NCBI GenBank assembly: GCA_946902985.2
Contig: OX336388.2
Coordinates: 368,887,387 to 368,951,386, forward strand
Source: Meconema thalassinum
Taxonomy: Eukaryota > Arthropoda > Insecta > Orthoptera > Tettigoniidae
DNA length: 64,000 bases
Direction of reading: 5' to 3'
Shown piece after piece: positions 56,637 through 64,000 of the stretch. The translations under genes and the position numbers were made by a program. Position 1 is the stretch's first letter. Each line of letters starts with the position of its first letter. The notes under the pieces were generated by a model. It had not been told where the DNA came from. It saw only the letters and a program-made list of their open reading frames with translations, and did not search any database.

Positions 56637-58507
56637 AACGTTTTCCGCATCCGCCCCGCATCCGCACGTCTGTTATCCGCATCCGCCCCGCATCCGCACG
56701 TCTGTTATCCGCATCCACCCTGCATCCACACGACTGTTATCCACATCCGCCCCGCATCCGCACGAATGTTATCCACATCCGCCCCGCATCCACACGACTG
56801 TTATCCACATCCGCCCCGCATCCACACGACTGTTATCCGCATCCACCCCGCATCCGCACGAATGTTATCCACATCCACCCCGCATCCGCACGACTGTTAT
56901 CCGCATCCGCCCTGCATCCACACGACTGTTATCCGCATCCACCCCGCATCCGCACGAATGTTATCCACATCCACCCCGCATCCGCACGACTGTTATCCGC
57001 ATCCGCCCTGCATCCACACGACTGTTATCCGCATCCGCCCCGCATCCGCACGACTGTTATCCGCATCCGCCCTGCATCCACACGATTGTTATCCACATCC
57101 GCCCCACATCCGCACGAATGTTATCCACATCCGCCCTCCATCCGCACGACTGTTATCCGCATCCGCCCTGCATCCGCACGATTGTTATCCGCATCTGCCC
57201 TGCATCCACACGATTGTTATCCGCATCCGCCCTGCATCCACACGATTGTTATCCACATCCGCCCTGCATCTTCACGACTGTTATCCGCATCCGGCCCGCA
57301 TCCGCCCTGCATCCGCACGATTGTTATCCGCATCCGCCCTGCATCCACACGATTGTTATCCGCATCCGCCCTGCATCCACACGATTGTTATCCACATCCG
57401 CCCTGCATCTTCACGTCTGTTATCCGCATCCGCCCCGCATCCGCCCTGCATCCGCACGATTGTTATCCGCATCCGCCCTGCATCCACACGATTGTTATCC
57501 GCATCCGCCCCACATCCGCACGAATGTTATCCACATCCGCCCCGCATCCGCCCTGCATCCACACGATTGTTATCCGCATCCGCCCCGCATCCGCACTACT
57601 GTTATCCGCATCCGCCTCACATCCGCACGAATGTTATCCACATCCGCCCCGCATCCGCACGACTGTTATCCGCATCCGCCCTGCATCCACACGAATGTTA
57701 TCCGCATCCGCCCTGCATCCACACGATTATTATCCGCATCCACCCCGCATCCGCACGAATGTTATCCACATCCGCCCTGCATCCACACGATTGTTATCCG
57801 CATCCGCCCGCATTCACACGATTGTTATCCGCATCCGCCCCACATCCGCACGAATGTTATCCACATCCGCCCTGCATCCGCACGACTGTTATCCGCATCC
57901 GCCCCACATCCGCACGAATGTTATCCACATCCGCCCTGCATCCGCACGACTGTTATCCGCATCCGCCCCGCATCCACACGACTGTTACCCGCATCCGCCC
58001 CACATCCGCACGAATGTTATCCACATCCGCCCTGCATCCGCACGACTGTTATCCGCATCCGCCCCACATCCGCACGAATGTTATCCACATCCGCCCTGCA
58101 TCCGCACGACTGTTATCCGCATCCGCCCCACATCCGCACGAATGTTATCCACATCCGCCCTGCATCCGCACGACTGTTATCCGCATCCGCCCCGCATCCA
58201 CACGACTGTTACCCGCATCCGCCCCACATCCGCACGAATGTTATCCACATCCGCCCTGCATCCGCACGACTGTTATCCGCATCCGCCCCACATCCGCACG
58301 AATGTTATCCACATCCGCCCCGCATCCACACGACTGTTATCCGCATCCGCCCCACATCCGCATCCACACGACTGTTATCCGCATCCGCCCCACATCCGCA
58401 CGAATGTTATCCACAACCGCCCTGCATCCGCACGACTGTTATCCGCATCCGCCCTGCATCCACACGATTGTTATCCGCATCCGCCCTGCATCCACACGGT
58501 TGTTATC
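56637..58507 (+). repeat. ~32-bp minisatellite, about 58 units
   Basis: The unit is 'gttatccgcatccgccc' followed by 'cgcatccgcacgact', with C/T, G/A and deletion variants; some stretches alternate two variants, giving a 64-bp higher-order unit. Smaller 'gcatcc' motifs repeat inside. All three plus-strand frames stay open across about 57118-58507 because the unit has no stop in any phase and 32 is not divisible by 3, so each frame encodes the same 32-residue repeat. This is not evidence for a protein. Related 'atccgca' traces occur at about 58840-58920. Confidence 0.92.
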
Positions 58508-59420
58508 TGAATCCACTGACATAACAATAATAATAATAATTCTAATTTATTAGATGAAGCATAAATACAGTATTAAAGTAACATATTTAGACTTTTGAGG
58601 ATAAAGTCGTTCCCTTGGGCTGTGTACATTATGGCATACGGTATGTTTAAAATGCTTGTTACACAGTCGGTATTGCAACCCTTTTCAGAAATAAATAGAA
58701 TGAGATTATATTAAATCATCTTACATTTGTCATAGAAAAACATAGCGGAAAAAGTATTAGTCATAAACATTTGGGTCCTAGTAATGATATTCAACAAGTT
58801 CGGAATGTATTCTAAAAACTATTTACTCCAAACATTATCCGCAGCTTATCCGCTATCCACACAGCCATGCAAACTACATCCGCTTAGCGAAAAAAAAACC
58901 GGATATCTGCATCCGCAAAGGACTTTCTCTATAGTCAGCTTCTCTGCTCCACAGTCGCGATTTGGATAGGACTTCCAACCCCATTGTTAGTCTTCCATTG
59001 TCGGCCATGTTAGAAACTGGTCTCCTAGTGACGTTATCGTAAATTACGCGTCACTTCATAACTCATTTGTTTCTCCAAGCATCACTGCTACTACTGTTGA
59101 GATGCTCAACGGGATATCTAGTGCGACTCATAAATTATGTACGAAACAAATGGTGACACATTTCGTGCGCCACCCTACCTCCACACCAGCCCTGGCACCA
59201 GTGACGCCTAGATACGTGAAACACTGCAGGTCTTTCCCAGGGATTAATAATTAATCCATGGTGTGCCAGGGAAGTTTGTTTTCGCCATTGATTAATCCAG
59301 GAAACTTTGATATTGATGTTATTGCTCAGCAAGCTAACTGCTGTTCGCCGCGACGGGTGTCTGGACTTTAATCGATGAGCCGATAGAACTGAACGTTCTG
59401 TGTTGACATTATTAGTTTTG
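58508..59420. other. Spacer
   Basis: Apart from degenerate minisatellite-like traces near 58840-58920, nothing is recognised. Confidence 0.4.
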
Positions 59421-59827
59421 TAAGATTTTTAGCATATTTTCATTTATGAGAAAATAGGCATATGAGATCACCTTTTGTCCGTGTGTGTGTGTATGCGTAT
59501 GTGTGTGTGTCCCCCTATTAAAATCTAAAGGACTGGAGCGATTTCAATGAAACTCGATGAGGTTATAGCACCATTTTGGCCAACTCATACCGTGCCCTTC
59601 AAAATGTATTACGTGTCACCAATCCCACATGGCGGCTGTGCGAAATATTTCACCTACACAAAAATCTTCATTTAATAGTACAGAACTCTAAGACCTACAT
59701 AATAAAAATCAAACATGGTGACCATCCGAAATATTTAGACGGTTCTCAATATCTACAAATGTATTACATCAATCATACTGAAATTTTGGACCTGGGCGTG
59801 CCGCTTCTTCACATAAGTTTCTCCCTG
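59421..59827 (-). mobile_element. Hairpin-capped element of a third family
   Basis: Same module order as families A and B but different sequence: 'ttagcatattttc…gaaaataggc' hairpin (about 59428-59460), 'atgagatcac', (TG)n (59482-59510), 'tccccctattaaaat', then an unrelated interior. The right end is not defined. Confidence 0.5.
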
Positions 59828-60190
59828 TACCACGGTGGGTGAGTGGTCAACGTAGCGGTCTACTAACCCCAAGCTTACAGGTCCGCTCCTGGCCGTGGTA
59901 AGTGATTTTTGAAAGGCGGCAAAATTTACGACATCATGTCATACGATGTTGGCATGTCAAAGAACCCATTTGAATTCAGTCGACCGAGTTCATGATGGCA
60001 AAATTAATCTTGGGAGTTTCCGCCAACTCAAAGTTCCTCATTTCTTTACTAGAAAGCACTATAGTGTTCAAGGAGCTTAGATATCTAACCTCCTTGACTT
60101 TCACAGTGCTTCAAGGAACAAGGAAATTTGACATGCAAGCTACCTTTTGGGTGTCAAATAACAAAGCTCGCACCCGGCAACTGAGGCCAT
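59828..60190 (+). mobile_element. tRNA-derived SINE, unclassified
   Basis: Head 'gtgggtgagtggtcaacgta' (A box) and a weak B box 'ggtccgctcctgg'; the body is shared in part with 62108-62295 ('ggcatgtcaaagaa'). It runs into an (ATT)n tail. Confidence 0.55.
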
Positions 60191-60194
60191 AAGA

Positions 60195-60263
<69 letters not shown>
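60195..60263 (+). repeat. (ATT)n microsatellite
   Basis: About 22 ATT units with one interruption, probably grown from a SINE tail. Confidence 0.9.
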
Positions 60264-60266
<3 letters not shown>

Positions 60267-60519
60267 CTGAATACCCGGGAATAATAGCCTTGGAATTCGA
60301 AGACCATTAAAAGGAACAGAGTGCATGTGCTGAAGATCAGATTACACTTTCAGTTTATAACATTCTACCCAAGGTACTGAGGATCTGAATATCTTGCTGT
60401 TCAGTTAATTCGTCCTTGGGGTTTGGTATATCTTGGTCATCAGTTCTGTCCTTGGGTATGTATTCAATTTGTCTGAAAACCTGTGTTTCTTGTTGACGAT
60501 ATTAGTATTTAAATTAGAG

Positions 60520-60803
60520 TGCCAAATCCCCACCAGGGACGTAGGTGAACTAAATTAGAGCCCTTGATGAAGGGATCACTAACCAGGCACCCTGAGCCAG
60601 AATTTGCGTGTGGTAGGATGGCCATTTCCTTTCCACTCCTCGTCCTGCCATAGCATCCGGCAGGTTCCCATTTTGCATCACGAGGCTGGGAGACCCCGTA
60701 CCAGACCATACAAAGACTTTTAAATTCCTGGCAGAGCCGGGGATCGAATCCGGTACCTCGTCGGTGACAGCCAACAATGCTAGCCACTGCGCCACGAGGT
60801 GGT
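60520..60803 (-). mobile_element. tRNA-derived SINE (type B-like)
   Basis: The minus strand begins 'ccacctcgtggcgcagtggc' (A box) and has B box 'ggattcgatccccggc'. Head similar to 43209-43525 but with a different body. Confidence 0.7.
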
Positions 60804-61737
60804 CGATAGTAATATGTGTTAATGTAATTAATGGAGTAGGTGCCTCTGGACTTTAAATAATGTATTATATCTGCATTTTCCTCGAGAGCGTGTGAAAACA
60901 TCCGGGGGAGAAGGACACTCAGTGTAGGCAACGTAAGGGCCGGGTTTCGAACCTCCAATCAGTAGACATATTGCAGTTCCCCATTGCGGTCATGGTGAGC
61001 GATTGATCGTTCACGGCTACGCCGCAGGGTGATCAGAACTTTCGGATTGTGTTTTTTTTTCTATAAGATTCATTGATATTAAAATGTCACAAACACATTA
61101 CTATATTTCTGTATATAGTAGTGGGTGATAAAAGGAACTCTTACATGTCATTTTATATAGTTGGCTTCCTCTCAAGACTAAAAGACCAGGATATGTCTCC
61201 GAGCCAAGAAAACAGCATCCTTCCCTTTTCTCTTGAAACCAAGCGAGACATCGTAAATCCTGGAAGGATTGTCGTAATAACGATTCCACGCATGCCTACT
61301 GCACTACACCACCTCTCTGCTATCACCTAGTACTCCGTGACGGGCAAGGGTTAGTGACCCGGAAAGCGAAAGTCCTACGAGACTTCAAGTTGAAGGGCAG
61401 TTAAGCGTACAACAGCTGCTGCTCATGTGAACTTTGCTCTTGATGGAGGACGTGCTCAGCTTTCACAAATACAAGCTTACTAGCAATGAAGAGATTAGTG
61501 AAGGAAATATAGACTGGAGATTTGTATCAACGCAGCCTCTAAAAGATCTCCTGGAAATTTCTAATACAGATGGTTGATATTGTATCTTTCAGTCCGTCGA
61601 CACAAATATATCTGGTGGAAATTCTCTTGAAGGCGAAATGTCTACATAATATGACGATTAGAATAATCTTATGGCCTCTGATACCGTAAATTAGTTATTT
61701 TAAACTGGAGTCATTTAAGCGATCTACTCCCTAGATT
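60804..61737. other. Spacer
   Basis: No gene or repeat recognised with confidence. Confidence 0.4.
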
Positions 61738-62079
61738 GAAGCATTTGAAATGTGGTGTTACAGGAGAATGATGAAGATCAGATGGGTAGATAGGGCGACA
61801 AACGAAGAGGTATTAAGACGCGTGGGAGAGGAGAGATGTTTCTGGCGACTGCTAATGAAGAGAAGAGATAGGTTAGTAGGACACATACTAAGACACCCAG
61901 GAATAGCAAGCTTAGTGATAGAAGGAAGGGTTGAGGACAAGAACTGTAGGGGTAGACCAAGGTTAGAATATGTTAAACAGATTGCCTCGGATGTAGGGTG
62001 TGGTAGCTATGTAGAGATGAAACGATTAGCACAGGACAGGGAGGCATGGAGTGCTGCATCAAACCAGTCAAAAGGTTGA
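61738..62079 (+). pseudogene. LINE ORF2 C-terminal fragment (open frame)
   Basis: About 113 codons: 'EAFEMWCYRRMMKIRWVDRA', 'EEVLRRVGEE', 'LVGHILRHPGI' and 'CRGRPRLEYVKQ' blocks, the region after the RT domain in many insect RTE/CR1-like LINEs. It ends at its own TGA. There are no catalytic residues. 5'-truncated copy, still in frame and so not very old. Confidence 0.8.
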
Positions 62080-62107
62080 AGACTCCAACAAACACACTCC
62101 CTAGTTT

Positions 62108-62295
62108 GCCGCTTCGGTGGCGTAGTCGGTAGCATGCTGAGCTTCTATGGCCAAGATTGCGGGTTCAAGCCTGGCTGAAGCCGTCGGATTTTTAAGAGCG
62201 TTAAAAATCCCTCACCATGCCTTCCTTCGGAGGGGAAGTAAAGCCGGCGGTCCCATGTCATAGATTTATGGCATGTCAAAGAATCTTCCACTAAT
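62108..62295 (+). mobile_element. tRNA-derived SINE (type E)
   Basis: A box 'ggtggcgtagtcggtagcat', B box 'gcgggttcaagcctgg', then 'ccttccttcggaggggaagt'. The minus-strand heads of repeat C (19806, 34876) belong to the same family. Confidence 0.75.
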
Positions 62296-62971
62296 TACAC
62301 CAGTGTGAAGCAAAATTATATAGGTTAAGAATGTAAACAACGCTCTGAGGTTCCTACATTCGTTGCCAGGAGCCGACTGCGGTGGTGTCTAGTAGCTAAG
62401 TTCTGAACTAGTAGTCGTTGACGGTGGCGTTTGGCGGAAAAAATAGGAACTATTTGAAAAAATTCAACGTCTTCAGTCATCACTTGAATTGAAAAACAGA
62501 TAATACACACCAATGCAGTCATCACAAATTAACACCGGTTATCAGACCGATTCTACACGCACCCAAAGTACACGGGGCTACAAGACCACGTTGTCGCAGC
62601 CCATAAACTGAGGAACCAACCAACCAACCAACTCTCCTGTTTGTCCATTGTGTTCAATGCTTGTTATCTGGCCGAGAAAATCAGTGGCTGTGGCCGAGAT
62701 TTTATTACTCTCCGTCTTGAGGAAAGAATTCATGATGTAAATGAATAAATTAATGTAATTCAAAAATACTGGAATGCAGTCGAAAGAAAGCTACAACCCC
62801 TAACAACGTCAAATTTTTGGGTGAAAGTAGAAGTAGAAGACTTCTGGAACTTTGTAAGCAAAATAACCAGTGATGGACGAAGCAAAGAGGATATAAAAAG
62901 TAGGTAGGCTCTGGCAAGGAAAGCATTTATACTGAAAACAAATCTGTTGGCATCAAATATAGGTTCATCAT
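62296..62971. other. Spacer
   Basis: Nothing recognised beyond a short (CCAA) run near 62612. Confidence 0.4.
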
Positions 62972-63228
62972 CATGTTTTTCAGTCAAGCGACTGGTCTGC
63001 CCCTACAATGAATCTTCTCCACGTTGTTCGGTCTTGTGCTGTCCTTTTGACCATTTCATAATTTCGTAGGCCAGAGCTATGTAGGAAAGATCTCATGAAA
63101 GTGTTCCGTGGCCTCCCGCGAGGGCGTTTTCCGGGTATTTTGCCTTCTAGAATGTCGATCATCAGGCCACCATGTCGTAACCTGTGGCCAAGCCAGGTGG
63201 ATCTCCTTCTATATATCTGGCGGATCAT
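62972..63228 (-). pseudogene. LINE ORF2 C-terminal fragment
   Basis: The minus-strand frame 62980-63228 encodes 'RRSTWLGHRLRHGGL', 'EGKIPGKRPRGRPRNTF' and 'AQDRTTWRR', the same kind of LINE tail as at 61738 but from another family. It is cut off at the left of element B3. Confidence 0.75.
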
Positions 63229-63235
63229 TTGCCGT

Positions 63236-63343
63236 TTTTAGCCTACTTTCGATTTTTGCAAAAAATGAAAGTAGACTTATGAGATCAACACAGGGCGAAA
63301 AAAGTGTGTCTGTCTGTGTGTATGTGTGTGTGTGTGTGAGTCT

Positions 63344-63378
<35 letters not shown>

Positions 63379-64000
63379 TGGGTGTACTCTGAATGTCTGT
63401 CCCCCCTATCAATTCGAACACGGTTAGAGCGAATTGAACGAAATTTGGTACAAAGGTAGCACTAGCAAAGGACACCTCAGTGCCATGTTTTATATCGTCG
63501 CCATCTTGACGGAAACGTAATGGCGGCCACACAAATGTTCAAAGCTTAAATCAAGTTACGACTAACCTAATCATCCGATCTCTACCAAATTTTGCAACAA
63601 CATACCTTTATGGGGGGAGCATCCTTTGACCAAACTAATAGGTATTCAGCCTAATAGTTTGCGGATGGTGGCCATCTTTGTGTGAAAATCGATTCCCCCT
63701 ATTAATTCGAACACGGTGAAGCCGAATGGAACGAAATTTGGTACAGAGGTAGTGCTAGCAAAGGGCATCTCAGTGTCATGCTTTATATCGCCGCCATCTT
63801 GACTGAAACGTAATGGCGGCCGCACAAATGTTCAAAGATTAAATCAAATTACGACTAACCTAATCATTCGATCTCTACCAAATTTTGCAACAACATACCC
63901 TTACCGAGGAAGCAACCTTTGACCAAATTAATAGGTCATTAGCCTAATAGTTTGCGCATGGCGGCCATCTTTGTGTCAAAATCGATTCCCCCTATTAATT
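63236..64000 (-). mobile_element. Family B element B3, runs off the window
   Basis: Inverted copy: hairpin at the left (about 63241-63276), 'gagatcaaca', (TG)n (63303-63376), 'ccccctatcaattcg', then 292-bp units (anchors 'cgccatcttgac' at about 63500 and 63793), cut by the window end. Confidence 0.75.

Noticed and set aside
56637..58507. Possible CRISPR array (regular ~32-bp repeats)
   Set aside because: The repeats are head-to-tail without unique spacers and the context is a eukaryotic repeat landscape; it is a minisatellite.
56285..58553. Three overlapping long plus-strand proteins
   Set aside because: All three frames are open only because of the repeat unit; they encode the same low-complexity repeat in three phases.

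Overview
This window looks like non-genic DNA from a large, repeat-rich animal genome, most likely an arthropod and probably an insect. The reasons are nested LTR retrotransposons, a Tx1-like LINE, a mariner relic, many tRNA-derived SINEs, one short TTAGG-type run, AT-rich spacers and no bacterial-style gene packing. I could not recognise any host protein-coding gene. Almost everything I can explain is transposon or tandem repeat.

Layout. 1-4.4 kb: SINE pieces, a probable LINE 3' region and a short tandem array. 4.4-19.5 kb: a three-layer nest. A hairpin-capped element (family A) was split by a non-coding LTR element with ~1.95-kb LTRs (target duplication CTAAC, tRNA-iMet-type primer site, polypurine tract). 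That element was in turn split by an intact Ty3/Gypsy element on the minus strand (684-bp LTRs, target duplication TTAT, one 1677-residue gag-pol frame). 19.8-35.7 kb: a repeat (family C), then a 292-bp tandem array (family B) split by an 11.7-kb minus-strand element with 4.3-kb LTRs (target duplication GTAT). Its 3.1-kb interior has only a gag-like frame cut by two in-frame stops and no pol. 35.7-38.4 kb: unexplained AT-rich DNA. 38.4-46.6 kb: SINEs, more A and B copies, a LINE tail and a fold-back insertion.

46.6-51.4 kb: an apparently full-length Tx1-like LINE (ORF1 plus endonuclease/reverse transcriptase ORF2, minus strand) sitting exactly inside the A-box region of a tRNA-like sequence. 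51.8-56.5 kb: B and SINE copies, LINE 3' fragments, a fold-back family and an internally deleted mariner. 56.6-58.5 kb: a ~32-bp minisatellite open in all three forward frames. 59.4-64 kb: another hairpin-capped family, SINEs, two LINE C-terminal fragments and a B array that runs off the window.

The most unusual items are the giant-LTR gag-only element with two same-frame stops; the superfamily of hairpin-capped elements built from ~292-bp repeats; the tRNA-targeted Tx1-like LINE whose endonuclease has Asn at two positions normally Asp; and two fold-back insertions with 12-bp target duplications. All similarity calls are by eye; no database search or alignment was run.
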